From Anagrus nilaparvatae (Eukaryota; Arthropoda; Insecta; Hymenoptera; Mymaridae): a stretch of 64,000 nt of DNA. The notes under the pieces are model-generated. The model was not told the DNA's origin. It did no database searches and saw only the letters and a program-made list of their open reading frames with translations. Below, in pieces: positions 44,535-55,215 of this stretch. The stretch covers positions 6,882,001 through 6,946,000 of the forward strand of contig JAKSXM010000014.1 of NCBI GenBank assembly GCA_022575985.1. The letters are read 5' to 3'. The position numbers were made by a program, and so were the translations under genes. Position 1 is the stretch's first letter. Each line of letters begins with the position of its first letter.

Positions 44535-45261
44535 GGCGGCTGTCTCATTTTTTAGTTGATTTTAAAGTGATTTTAAAACTGTTTTTTTTTTAAATGAATT
44601 TATTGCAAATTTATACAAATTTTTTTTTCAGCTTTTACAATAACATTAAATTATATTAAAAAAAATTTTTTTTTTGTTTTTCTCAAATCGTTCATTTTGC
44701 AGAGGGCGCTAAAGCAGAGGCTCGGGAAAAAAGGTGCAAAACGGGTGCCATCATAGCGCCTATAATAAACATCCGAATTAAAAAAAAAATATACATATTA
44801 TTCTTTATAACATTCTTCAGTGAGTGAACCACAATGAACCAAAAATATAAAAAATTGACCAGATGGTGTACTTTGAAAGAAAAAATGCGAATTTTGGGTT
44901 CAAAAATGCACCAAAAATAGGAAATAATCATCTTTCTATTGCAAATTATGCCTAGCCCGTGGTTGGCTCACTGGCTTTTACTTTAATAAATACTCTGCTA
45001 AAATTGTAGATGAATATCTTTATTAGTTTTTAAGTTCTGCTGGGCACCGTAAACGAAGAAGTCATTTTGAGAAAAACAAGTTTAAAGTTTTTTTTTTACA
45101 TAAACGCCTATTTGTTCTTGTAGAGTAATATGTTAATAACTCAAAAACCATATTTTTTTTTTCTTAAAAATTTTTTACTGTATTTTTGAATACTTTTTTG
45201 ACAAGAAAAACAAAAAAAAAAAAAAATTGAAAAAAAATTAGACATTTTTGAGACAGCCGCC
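44535..45261. mobile_element. TTAA-flanked 727-base element
   Basis: The ends GGCGGCTGTCTCA and TGAGACAGCCGCC are inverted, with TTAA at 44531-44534 and 45262-45265. TTAA targets are used by piggyBac and Kolobok elements. No transposase. The 79-codon minus frame at 44692-44931 has no recognisable domain. Confidence 0.65.
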
Positions 45262-45414
45262 TTAATAAATAATGTTATATTAAAAATTAATCTAGATTTT
45301 TAAATATGTTTTAATAAAACTATTTACAATTCATGAATAAAATAATTTTTCATTTTTAAAAAAAATTTATTTAAAAATTTATTGCTTTCATATAGAAAAA
45401 CCATCTTCCATTAG

Positions 45415-46107
45415 TCATTTAGCAATTCTTAACCTCTTCAATTTTGCAGTAACTTGGTCATCGTCATTTATTTCTGAAAAACTACTTTCATTTTGATGAG
45501 CAATGTTTTCAAAAAAAAACTCTTGATAGTCTGCTTCTTCTCTGCGAGCTTCTGCAACCCACTCATCGTTTATCAGGCCATGTCTTTCTTCACAAAATTT
45601 GTGTAGCAAAAAAACAAGTCTTCATAAATTTTAATGATGTTTCATAATGTAGATCAGGTCTTCTTAATAATATTCTCCAACGAGCCTTTAACCTCCCAAA
45701 GCTATCTTCAATAACCATTCTGGCTCTACTTAAACGATAATTAAAATTACCATGCCAAACAGGCATATAAACTGTCAACGGAAAAGATTTCATTACAAAT
45801 TCTAATAATGGAAATGCTCCATCGCCAAGAAGAGGCTAAATAAGCTCTTTCTTCTTCAGAGTCAGGGAATTGTATTAATGACGAAAAGGCCATTCGAACT
45901 ACATTATAATTGAATAAGAAGCTTCGAAGCTGTACTATATCCTATGCCGAACAAATTAAATACTGTTGTTAAATCTGTATTACATTTTAAAATAGTTAGA
46001 GCAACAGCTACTCTTTTATCAAGTGGAATAGCTTTTCTTAACTGTTTGTCTTGTTTTTTTATGCATGGTAAGTAATTTTTCATCTTCAGTGTCTTCAAAA
46101 TCCTCAT
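45415..46107 (-). pseudogene. PIF/Harbinger (HARBI1-like) transposase remnant
   Basis: On the minus strand: a helix-turn-helix region (RKAIPLDKRVAVALTILKC, then FGIGYSTASKLL) at 46107-45904, a piece reading GDGAFPLLEFV around 45830, FNYRLSRARMVIEDSFGRLK in 45793-45590, and a C-terminal tail with LHKFCEERHG in 45609-45415. This order matches the DDE nuclease of HARBI1-like transposases. Part of the DDE core between 45904 and 45840 is missing or unreadable, and several frame changes occur, so it is inactive. A preceding basic and acidic segment (46216-46019) is probably its N-terminus in another frame. Confidence 0.75.
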
Positions 46108-46219
46108 ATTCCATGTCTTCTTCTGAATCCAAATTTACTAGTTCTCGCTCATATTGTATTTTCGTTATTCTACGTTTATGGCTATTATGGCACTTAAAGT
46201 ATGGTTTTCTAGACATCTG

Positions 46220-47429
46220 TTTAAAAAAAAAAAATTCTTTTACAAAAATTATTTTTTATTCTTTTTCTGTAATATAACGTTTCAAGTGCATTTTTCTATG
46301 AAAGTCGCGCTGCAGTCCAAAAGTACCATCCAAAATTTTTTACGTAATACGTAACGAAAAATATTTTTTACAAAAGTTAAATTATAAATAATAAAAATTA
46401 AATTAACAAAACTAACAAAAATTAAGGTAACAATAAATAAACAGTTAAAAAGAATATATATTTGGCCAATAAATGTTATAAACAATTTCTATACCGTTGA
46501 ATAGAATAACTTGCACTTAGAGTATGTGATAATTATAAAGTTAAATATCAAATTTTCACAAAGATAAATATTGTGCTACCAATCGTAGTAAATTTATACT
46601 CAATTAAAAAACCGTAGCTCTGAATCCAGTAATTTAAATTTTTCACCAGTTTACGTTCTTTTATATTCTTACCGACGAATGTAATTTAAATTTAGTTTTT
46701 TTGAAATATTCTATAGGCGATAGCGAGTGAAATGAAGTAAACTTGATGATTATGCGTTTTATTTTAATTAATTAAATACAAGTGAAATTACTAGTGCTGC
46801 AAGTGTAACTTTTTAAAAAATTCATTTTTTAAACAGCACATGACACGTAATAAAATTTTTAACTTTACAAATATTGTCATCGATAATAAAAATTATTTGT
46901 TTTTCTTGTTAAGTCGGTAACGTAAAGTTTTCACTACAAATTTTACAATTCTGTTAATAAAAAAAAATTATTTAATATTGATTTTGTTTGTTTAAATGTT
47001 TTTAGGTTAAATTTTAATTATTATCAGTTTAGTTTTGAAATATTAATTGGATACTGTAAACACGTTGGGTAGCTAATTGAGAAATAATTTGTATAATTTT
47101 GTAGGTGAAAATTTAATCTTTTATTTTAGGTATCATGTGAATAAATTCAAATTTTTTGAATTAATTTTATTCTTCGATAATACTTAAGTGAACTACCCAA
47201 AACACCAAAATTTTATCAGGAATACCAAAAAATTTTAGAAAAAAATTTCGGAAATCATAAAACGATAACAATTCTAGAGATAAAATAACAAGGTATTGCA
47301 ACAAAAGTGAAAATTTGATTTGTGTCTTATATAAATTTTGCTAACAACATCTATAACAATGTAAATAAATTTTTTTCAAATGATGCTGCTTTTTTTAAAG
47401 AATGTTTCATTTTAAAAAACTATTCACAA
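46220..47429. other. AT-rich gene-free stretch
   Basis: No ORF or repeat that I can support between the transposase remnant and the DNA polymerase remnant. Confidence 0.4.
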
Positions 47430-49564
47430 AACGCACGTTCCATATCATTCATATGAGCGGGCTATGACCTTCATTTTCTAATAAAAGAAATATGCCAGCA
47501 TATTGAGGGTAATATACAAATTATTCCACGCAATATGGAGCATTATTTGTCGGTTATTGAATATGTACGCGGTACAAAAATCAAACTGCAATTTATCGAT
47601 AGTCTTAGATTTTTAAACACATCGCTCGAGAAATTGGTTAGTTTTTTGAACGACGATCAGAAAAAAACCCTAAAATCAAAATTTCCCAATAAAACTGATT
47701 TTGATCTTTTATCGATGAAAGGTATATGTCCTTACGAGTATATTGATTCGCGTGAAAAATTAGAAGAGACAAAATCACCCGAAAAGAAATATTTTTTCTC
47801 CAGATTAATAGACTCAGACATAAGCGATGAAGAGTATGCCCGGGCTCAATTAATTTGGGATAGATTTAAATGTCGTACGATTAAAGACTATTACATGCTC
47901 TACCTACAGTGTGACATACTTTTATTATGCGACGTGTTCGAGAATTTTCGCCAGGAAATGCTGAAATATTTTAATTTTGATCCTACAAATTACAGCAGCC
48001 TCCCCCATTTCAGCTTTGATGCTATGCTTAAGTTCACGAAGGTTGAAATCGAGCTATTGGCTGATATTGATCAATTAATGTTTTTTGAAAAAGGTATTCG
48101 TGGTGGTTTAGTTCAGGTTAATGAACATTATATAGAAGCAAATAATATTTATATGCCAGACTATAATCCCGATAAAGAAAATAAATACTTGCCTTATTTG
48201 GATATTAACGCGCTTTATTCTTGTTCGATGGAAAATAATTTTTTACCGAAAGACGGTTTTAAATGGGTGGAAAATTGTGAAAATTTTAATGCTCAAAGTA
48301 TTTCTGATACATCACCAATTGGCTATGTTTTAGAAGTTGATTTAACATAACCAGACTGTATTCATGATTCTTTAAGTTGTCTTCCCTTTTGTCCGGAAAA
48401 ATCTTTTCCACCTGGTGGAAAATCTAAAAAACTTTTAGCGACCCTGCAAGATAAAAAAAAACTATGTAATATATTATAGAAGCTTGAAACATGCTTTAAA
48501 ACACGGTGTTAAATGTACAAAAATTCACAAAATCATTCAATTCAATCAGAGTGATTGGCTCTCATCTTTTATTCATTTTTGTATCAAAATGAGACAAAAT
48601 ACAACTACTGCTTTTGAGAAGAACTTTTACAAACTGGTTTTAAATAGCATTTTTGGTTAGACAGTAGAGAACTTACGCAATAGGTCAAAAATTAATCTTT
48701 CGGGATTTTTGTATCAAAATGAGACAAAATACAACTACTGCTTTTGAGAAGAACTTTTACAAACTGGTTTTAAATAGCATTTTTGGTTAGACAGTAGAGA
48801 ACTTACGCAATAGGTCAAAAATTAATCTTTCGGGAAAATGGGAAGGTCGAGCAGGAATTGGAAATTTAATTTCCCGACCCAATTTTAAAAGATTGCAACT
48901 TTTTAGTGATGATTTTGCTGCCGTCGAGTTGAATAAACTGCAAATAACATATGACCGCCCGATTTTTACGGGTTTCTGTATTTTGAATATTGCCAAACTA
49001 ATTTTGAACAATTTTCATTTTGACTTTATTTTGCCCTTATGTGGGCCAAAAGCCCATCTTATTTACACAGTTACTGAAAGCCTAATCTACTGCTTTACGG
49101 GTATTGATCCTTACCGAATTATTCGGGAAAATATAGAAAAATTTGATACAAGTAATTTTCCGCCAGATAATAAGTTTGGGATTCCACCTATGCATAAAGG
49201 TTATCTCGGTCTTATGAAGTCTGAGACAGCTGACCGTATAATTCGGAAAGTCGTTGCCCTGTCTGCGAAAATGTATGCAGTTTTGACCGAAGATGACGTA
49301 GAAATGAAGAGAGCAAAGGGTGTTAAAAATTATTATGTTGAAAAAAATTCAAAGTTTGAAAATTATGTAAAATGTTTATTTGACAATGAAATTTCAACAT
49401 GTGAACAGAATTCTATTAGATCTAAGCATCATAATGTATATACAGTTTCTGAAAAGAAAATTGCCTTACAATGTAAAGATGATAAAAGATGGCGTATTCC
49501 AAATACAGTGGAAACTCTGCCTCATGGACATTATAAAATTAAGGAATTTGAGGAAATGCAATAA
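47430..49564 (+). pseudogene. Protein-primed family B DNA polymerase (Polinton/adintovirus type), inactivated
   Basis: The exonuclease-II-like motif begins just before a frameshift near 47458 and continues open from 47460. The frame 47535-48350 has the typical linker (CPYEYIDSREKLEET, SDEEYARAQ), TPR1-side region, FEKGIRGGLVQ, and motif A (YLDINALY). Breaks follow: TAA 48348-48350, a frameshift in the A9 run 48453-48461, TAG at 48658-48660 in place of a motif B lysine, and a 130-base exact tandem duplication (48575-48834). The frame 48893-49564 holds the thumb and C-terminus. Its motif C reads YTVTES where DTDS is invariant, losing both catalytic aspartates (codons 49070 and 49076). It lies tail-to-tail with the integrase remnant. 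Confidence 0.85.
48575..48834 (+). repeat. Exact 130-base tandem duplication inside the polymerase remnant
   Basis: 48575-48704 is repeated at 48705-48834 with no difference that I can see. 130 is not a multiple of three, so it also shifts the frame. Both copies carry the TAG, so the stop predates the duplication. Confidence 0.85.
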
Positions 49565-49599
49565 ATAAAGATTTTTAAAAAAATATACTTATTGTTTAT

Positions 49600-49880
49600 T
49601 TATTTATTTAATACATCAGATTTTTTTATCCAACTATTATATGAATTATCAAAACCAAGCCACTTAACAAAAACCTTATCCCCTCTTGATTTTAAAATTT
49701 TTTCAACTAGATAAACATTTTCAAAATTCGTTTTCGAAAGCTCAAATTCGAAAAAACTGCCTGAAATTACATTATCTTGATAGTCTTTTAAAATATATGT
49801 CACTGGATTCGTGGATTGAACTTTTTCAATTGTAAAAACTTCAGTAGACCATGATGGTAAGTAGCCCTTCTGAAATATTA
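49600..49880 (-). pseudogene. Polinton integrase C-terminus with chromodomain
   Basis: The minus strand encodes GYLPSWSTEVFTIEKV, a linker with VTYILKDYQDN, then a chromodomain tail (YLVEKILKSRGDKVFVKWLG, YNSWIKKSDVL). This is the end of the Polinton/Maverick and Ginger-type integrases. Nothing of the DDE core is left: upstream of 49880 the sequence turns into a short duplicated AATAATAAT block. It lies 36 bases from the polymerase end in the convergent arrangement usual for these elements. Confidence 0.75.
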
Positions 49881-50025
49881 TTATTATTTAGCCCTTCCAT
49901 ACTATTATTATTATTTAGCAGAAGTAAATTATCGTAAAAAATTGAATGAGCAGCAATAAGACGAGTGTAAAAAACGCAGTAATAATTTTATAATCGTATG
50001 CTTTATATGAGTGGTTCTTACAAAT

Positions 50026-50127
50026 TTAACATTCTTGTAAGTGTTCTCTGCATTCAATACAAGCTAAGATTTTATTCGCTTCTCTGTATTGAATCTCATT
50101 CAAGTGGATTCCACATATATCGATCAT
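50026..50127 (-). CDS. 33-residue cysteine/histidine peptide ORF
   Basis: ATG at 50127 to TAA at 50026. The order CGIHLNEI...CIECREHLQEC gives C-x2-H and C-x2-C-x2-H-x3-C spacing, which could bind one zinc. It is flanked by Polinton genes on the same strand. Too short to be sure it is expressed; it may be a fragment of a larger lost gene. Confidence 0.3.
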   Translation of the reverse strand: MIDICGIHLNEIQYREANKILACIECREHLQEC

Positions 50128-50189
50128 TTTCCTCGTGCAGACTTAAATTTTTATTTTATAAACCTGAGATTTAAACAAAAAAAATTTTT

Positions 50190-51418
50190 TTTTTTGTTAT
50201 ATGGGACTATTTTTTAATTTTTTTTTTTTTACGTCCATCAATTTGCTCCATTCGAAATTGCAAATCTCTAATAATTTCAAATGTTGTATCGTCGATATTA
50301 AATTCTTCCAATTTTTTTACAACTAAACTGTTTAAATCAATTTTTTCTTCAGGTTCTTTTTTTTTTCATTAATAAGCGCCAGGAAATTTTTTAATTCGTC
50401 GGTAATACGTTCGTTTGTTTGCTTAACTTTAAATTTCAAACTGTCGATTTCATCAAAGTTTCAACAGGTTCCTGATTCTTATCGGTAGTCGAATCTTCGG
50501 TGCTTTTTAATATATTTTCATTGGACGAGGTTTCCTCATCTGGATTTTTTTTTTCGAACCAATCAAATTTAAAATTTTACCAAGCTTTTCTGTCAAGCGC
50601 TCATCAATCTGTTTATATTTAAATTTCAGGCTATCAATTTCAGAAATTTCTGGATTTTCATTGTTTTTATCCTCAATATCCAGTTTTTTTTCAAAATTTG
50701 AAAAATCTGATTTTTCATTTTTATTTTCATTATTATTTTTAACAATTAGTTCTTGGACTATAATTTTTGCATTTTCTTTCCCATCATTAATCACCCGCGT
50801 CAATTCCTCGGTCAATCGTTCTTGCAGAGCCTTGACCTTGAACTGGAGATCATCCAAAGTTTGGGTCGCGAGGTCCGGACCCCGGGGACCCCCCGAGGCG
50901 ACGTCGACAGCGGGCGCGGCCAGAAATTTGTTATTAAATTCGTTCATAATCACATTTCTGACGTGTGTTTGAATTAAGCCCGAAAACTTTTCAAATTATT
51001 TTGAAATTCGTTCTTCGGTTTGTAAATTTTTAAATCTCAATTCATTGACCTGTTGAGAGAAATTATTTTGAATTGCTGTTTCGCGATTCGCGACTAATAT
51101 CTCAAACTCTTCCGAAGTTTTTCTAATTTTTTCATCGGTTTCATTTATAAATTGTAGTTGTTCAACAGACAGGGAATTTTTAAATTTATCCTAAACACCA
51201 ATTTTAGACGCGTTTTCAATCAAACCTTCAATTTCAAAAATTTTATAAATATTCAATTTTTCAATTTGATCTGACAGTTTTTTTATTTGTTTTCTTAAAC
51301 CCTCATTGTCTTGTAAAATTGTCTTATAATGCTTGTACCAGTTTCCAAATTCATAATAATTTTCTTCAGTTTTCCGCTTTTTCCCATACGGCATACCAAA
51401 TTTATCCACAACAGGCAT
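50190..51418 (-). pseudogene. Long coiled-coil protein with a repeated ~28-residue module
   Basis: One protein can be followed on the minus strand from ATG 51418 (MPVVDKFGMPYGKKRK, then a leucine-heptad region) to about 50190. It is broken by TAG 51191-51193, TAA 50996-50998 and frameshifts in A-runs near 50556, 50465 and 50370. At least four modules recur: ELRFKNLQTEERISK, DLQFKVKALQERLTEELTRV, SLKFKYKQIDERLTEKLGKI and SLKFKVKQTNERITDELKNF. Predicted to be almost wholly coiled coil with acidic linkers. Position between the accessory protein and the integrase suggests an element-encoded structural or fibre-like protein, which is inference. It starts 3 bases after the preceding gene's stop. 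Confidence 0.6.
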
Positions 51419-51420
51419 GA

Positions 51421-52634
51421 TTAAAATGATAGATTTTTACGGTTTGATCGTTTATTTATAATAATATTCATCTCTATAAGTTCCTCGATTATTGACGCAA
51501 TTTCATTGGAAACCGATGTGTTCCCAGCCTCTCGTTCGCTTATTAACAATCGCAATCGATCTACAATCTCATCCGGAACATCAAACCAGACATATTGTTT
51601 TGGACATGGGCTGTATCTCACTACATCTGTGTTGGGTTTTTTTAATCTCACAAACCCCCTCCCCTCTTTTTTATTCTGATTTTTCTTTGCTAAAGCAGAA
51701 ACGATTTCCCTATATTTGAAACTATTGCTGCTTTTAATTTTTTTTTCCATTATTTTGCAGATATGCGTCTGTGTCCTTTAATATGTCCAGATATTTGCCT
51801 CGATCGTTGTAAGTATAATCCTTTTTCTGAGGACGATCTTTGAATATCAGGTTATAAAGACCTGGCGTCCCTCTATAAACATCATCGCCTACAATTATAT
51901 TACCCCTAGAATTAAACGATAATAGTTTATTGCCTAAATAAAGCTGCTCATCGGACTTTACATGTGGACCATAAACAATGTCATTCGTGTTGGAATTTTA
52001 ATAAAATTCTTTCAAAAATTGATGAGGGAGGGGGTGAACTGTCTGAAGATAATCATCCAGGTTCATTCCAGTATCCATTGCTGACGAGTCATTTAAATCT
52101 GCATTATTGACACTGGATAAATCTTCAGCATCGCTGTAATTGGACTCGTCACTGGAACTTTTATCGTCATCGCGATCATCAGAAACATGAGAAATGCCCA
52201 ATATGTCAGATATTTCATCTTCAGAAACGTGGGCATCGTGTAAATTTTCACGATTTTCACGATTTTCACGATGAGATGTTTCTTCGACTGGATTTTCATG
52301 CAATCTTTTGTTTGGGTACGTCGAATGCGGGGCCGATAAAGAAGATACCTCAAAAATTTTTCTTTTTTTTGATGGTGATTTTTTTCTAACCTCGTTTTTA
52401 ATCTCAACCGGTAAATTATCTATGATTTCTTTTTTAGAAGTCGAAACAACTGTATTGGAGGGGGTGGTTTTTGACTTGGCGATACTTTCCAAGGGTTCGA
52501 TAATCGGTTTAAATTTTTTTGAAAAAATTGCATCTTCACCAGCCGCATGCTCGCTCAATAATTTATATTTTTTTCAAATAACTTTTTGATTCTAGAGTCT
52601 TTTCAATTTCATGAGCTAACTTTTCATCCTTCAT
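51421..52634 (-). pseudogene. Conserved Polinton-associated protein of unknown function
   Basis: Followed on the minus strand from ATG 52634 with a frameshift near 52565, an acidic serine-rich middle (52558-52000), TAA 51998-52000, a block with YGPHVKSDEQLYLGNKLL and YRGTPGLYNLIF, a frameshift in the A9 run 51738-51746, and a C-terminal block VWFDVPDEIVDRLRLLISER then SNEIASIIEELIE. From memory, the same pair of blocks (a TPGLxxLIF motif, then a DPNELVDRLRLL-like motif with IIEELRE) occurs together in one protein repeatedly found with insect Polinton-type elements. Function unknown. This copy is disrupted at three places. Confidence 0.6.
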
Positions 52635-52737
52635 TTTCGACGTGTTAATTGTTCGACATCTAGTCACAAACCGTGTGTTTTTACAAAATTATATTATGGT
52701 TAAAGCCCAATCTGTATCTCCCTGAATTAATACCAGC

Positions 52738-53370
52738 TTATTTATCAATAACTAAAAATCCAAATTCGTTTTCGCGCCAGCATTCAGCGCAAATTTCCAA
52801 AAATTTTTTAAATGACATGTCGCCGATTACATGGTTTTTATATATATTATGCAGGCTGAACTCATCCTGACGAAAAGTTATTAAAAAATTGGCGTTATCG
52901 CGAATACCATTTTTTGGTGAACTCGTGTAACTCTGACATAAAAAAAACGTATCCAGACCAAATTGTCGACCCATTGTAAAATATAGTTTAATTACATTGA
53001 TGTCGTCCGATGCAAGGTCATATAAAATCATTATACTATAACGTCGTGCACGAGATGGATGAATCACTTTCTCTTTATTCGAAAATTCAAAGTATCCTAT
53101 ACGTTTGATTTTCCTCAAGACACGCTTTAAATAACAAATTTTTTTTTGAAACAAAGTTTTTGAGTATAAATATAAATTTTTATATCTAGGACCAAACTCG
53201 TCTAACAATAGACTGACTAAAATCGTTGTTTTACCGCACCCTGAAGGACCAATTATCAGAGCGCGAATGGTTTCGGGCCAACGAGGTCCATGCTTGAACC
53301 TATGTCTTTTAATATTCCTTTCGCGAAAATTAATAATTTTGATACATGGTTTTTGCAATTTTAGTTTCAT
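52738..53370 (-). CDS. FtsK/HerA-type packaging ATPase (A32-like), intact 210 residues
   Basis: Walker A is IIGPSGCGKTTI (about residues 39-50). The Walker B region reads SIMILYDLASDD (about 112-123), where relatives usually have a DD pair, so the second acidic residue is displaced. A sensor-like FFLCQSYTSSPKNGIRDN follows. This is the layout of the Polinton/adintovirus genome-packaging ATPase, which would power DNA entry into a capsid. Length is close to the family norm. It is the only full-length uninterrupted Polinton gene here. An overlapping 50-codon frame begins at ATG 53479 on the same strand and may be an alternative upstream start region. Confidence 0.8.
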   Translation of the reverse strand: MKLKLQKPCIKIINFRERNIKRHRFKHGPRWPETIRALIIGPSGCGKTTILVSLLLDEFGPRYKNLYLYSKTLFQKKICYLKRVLRKIKRIGYFEFSNKEKVIHPSRARRYSIMILYDLASDDINVIKLYFTMGRQFGLDTFFLCQSYTSSPKNGIRDNANFLITFRQDEFSLHNIYKNHVIGDMSFKKFLEICAECWRENEFGFLVIDK

Positions 53371-53456
53371 TTTCTTTGAGATATATATTCAAACTAAAGA
53401 TGTTGGGTTTAACAGACGGTTTATATATTTTTTGATGCGGTCTAGATTTAGGTTTT

Positions 53457-53488
53457 AGTATATAAATAGGAGTCGACATGATCAGTCA
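53457..53488 (+). promoter_or_regulatory. Insect-type core promoter (TATA plus TCAGT initiator)
   Basis: TATATAAATAG at 53459-53469 is followed about 24 bases downstream by ATCAGTC, matching the arthropod TCAGT initiator. It points toward the small membrane protein at 53615. Confidence 0.5.
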
Positions 53489-53614
53489 TGTTTAGTCACA
53501 CTTCCTTTTGAACTTCATTTGCCAAGATATAGGTAGCCTTAAAAAAAAATTTTTTTAAGGTTAAATAAGGGATAAAATTTAAATATTTCTAGAATATTTA
53601 GGTAAAAAAATAAA

Positions 53615-53893
53615 ATGTGTATTCTGTATACATATAATTTAAAATTTCTTTTTTTTATTAAAGGTGAATGCGTGGAGTCTGATTTCGTGTCGCAGGTTGT
53701 AGAATTTCCACAGAAGGATAGAATTTTAGTTGATTTTCAAGAAAATATTTTGCAAATAACTTTTTTTTTCATCATAATAATTTTAGCTTTATGTCAAATT
53801 TTGATTCTAGTTTATGTATACAGAAAAATAAGAAGACTAGTTTTAAGTTTTTATAATACACGAAATAGTGATTTGCCAATGTTTTCATTATAA
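53615..53893 (+). CDS. Small membrane protein, 92 residues, unknown
   Basis: ATG at 53615 opens a hydrophobic N-terminus (YNLKFLFFIKGECV) and a polar middle. A strong membrane span follows (ITFFFIIIILALCQILILVY, about residues 48-67), then a basic tail (RKIRRL). A TATTAAAG acceptor-like site with a T-run precedes GGTGAATGC at 53661, so the first codons may be intronic and the real start may lie in an upstream exon after the promoter at 53459. It is convergent with the spliced gene at 53942. Family not recognised. Whether it belongs to the Polinton or the host is open. Confidence 0.45.
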   Translation: MCILYTYNLKFLFFIKGECVESDFVSQVVEFPQKDRILVDFQENILQITFFFIIIILALCQILILVYVYRKIRRLVLSFYNTRNSDLPMFSL

Positions 53894-53941
53894 ATAATAT
53901 TTTTACAAACAAATTTATTTAATACAGGAGTTTTTTTAAAT

Positions 53942-54568
53942 TTAATTTCTAACGTAAATAAAATTTGGTTTTAAATATATAAATAAAAAATAAGCCATAG
54001 ACATAAAAACGACAAGGCAGATAATAATATTAATGTATAATAAATTTAAAACTTTTTCTTGATTATTATTTTGCAGGTTAAGACCTTCTTTTGAAATTTC
54101 TTGTATAATAACATTTTTAGTCATTGCTAAAAATAAATTAAGATGATTTAAAAAAAAATTTTTTTTCAAATGTTGTATTTCAAAATAATTACTTGATCTT
54201 ATTGGTTTGCAGACACCGAAAGTATTCTCATAATTATCCATACAAACACAAATATTTGACAAGCATATTGAGAAATCGAGAAATTTGCATATTTCATTGA
54301 ATTCACAAAAACTTTCTAACGTTAAGGCTTCTATGTAAAACATCAAATGATTTATAAAATTAAAAAAAAAAAGGTTATGTAAATATACACACTTTTAACG
54401 CATTTATTTTTATGGAGGAATTTATCAAATTCACATGTCGAGCGTCCTTGAATAATAAACACTGGATTAAAAAAAAGAGGATTATAATGATATAATATAA
54501 ATAAAATTTATTATAAGAACGATACCTGTGGATAAAACTAAAATAAATATCTTGAAAGAGTCCTTCAT
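53942..54568 (-). CDS. Three-exon gene for a secreted-type cysteine-rich single-pass membrane protein (166 residues)
   Basis: Minus-strand exons are 54568-54526 (43 bases), 54461-54393 (69) and 54330-53942 (389). Introns are 64 and 62 bases with GTATCG...CCAG and GTGTGT...ATAG ends. The spliced length, 501, is divisible by three and both junction phases agree. The N-terminus is a signal peptide (MKDSFKIFILVLST then VFIIQG across the first junction). The ectodomain has eight cysteines (STCEFDK, NKCVK, SFCEFNEICKF, SICLSNICVCMDNY, GVCKP), an EGF/EB-like spacing. A membrane span (INIIICLVVFMSMAYFLFIY) lies near the C-terminus. AATAAA on the minus strand lies at about 53918-53913. I do not recognise the family; a surface receptor or ligand role is inference. 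Confidence 0.65.
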
Positions 54569-55215
54569 GCTTACAAATAAAAATAAATGAAAGTGTGAAT
54601 GTTTGGAATAAATTTTTATGTATATTAATTAAAGCAATTCATAAATTAATTAATAAATACTATATTTTTACGTTTCCTCTTCTTCACAATTTTTTAAAAC
54701 TGTATTAAAAATAAAAATTAAAAAAAAAAATTTTTTCAAAAATTTTGCAAACGCAAAATATATGAAAAAATTTTCAGAAAATGCTATGGGAAAGCTTGGA
54801 AAAACCTTGAAATTTGAACCTATCCCCTTAACACACTACTATACAAATTTAAAATAATTTAGCAATAAATAAGTGAATAAAACCCTTGCCCTTCATTTCC
54901 CACGTAAAAAGATTAAGCTTAATTGTGGGTAAATAAAGGGTCAGTCCGTAAACCCAAAATTAAGCTTAATCTTTTTACGTGGGTTATAACAGCATCACAG
55001 CGCAATTTTGAGAATTTTTAGTATTGGCATTTAGTAATGGCATAGAGTAGGTATACCTTAAACTCGATTTAAATAGCACACGAGATTTGCTCAAAACCAT
55101 GAGCAAAATCTCGTTGTTGACATAAATCTATATTATACTAAAAACTTTATTAAAATTTAATTAAAATTAATGTTTCATTTACTCTTAATTAAGTTTAAAT
55201 ATTTTTTTATGTACA
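54569..55215. other. Intergenic AT-rich DNA with two hairpins
   Basis: Apart from the hairpin at 54899-54983 there is a second one at about 55080-55115 (GAGATTTGCTC pairing with GAGCAAAATCTC). No ORF. Confidence 0.5.
54899..54983. repeat. 85-base perfect-arm hairpin (micro-MITE)
   Basis: The 26-base arms beginning CCCACGTAAAAAGATTAAGC are perfectly inverted around a 33-base centre, which has its own GGGT...ACCC pair. No clear target duplication. Confidence 0.75.
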
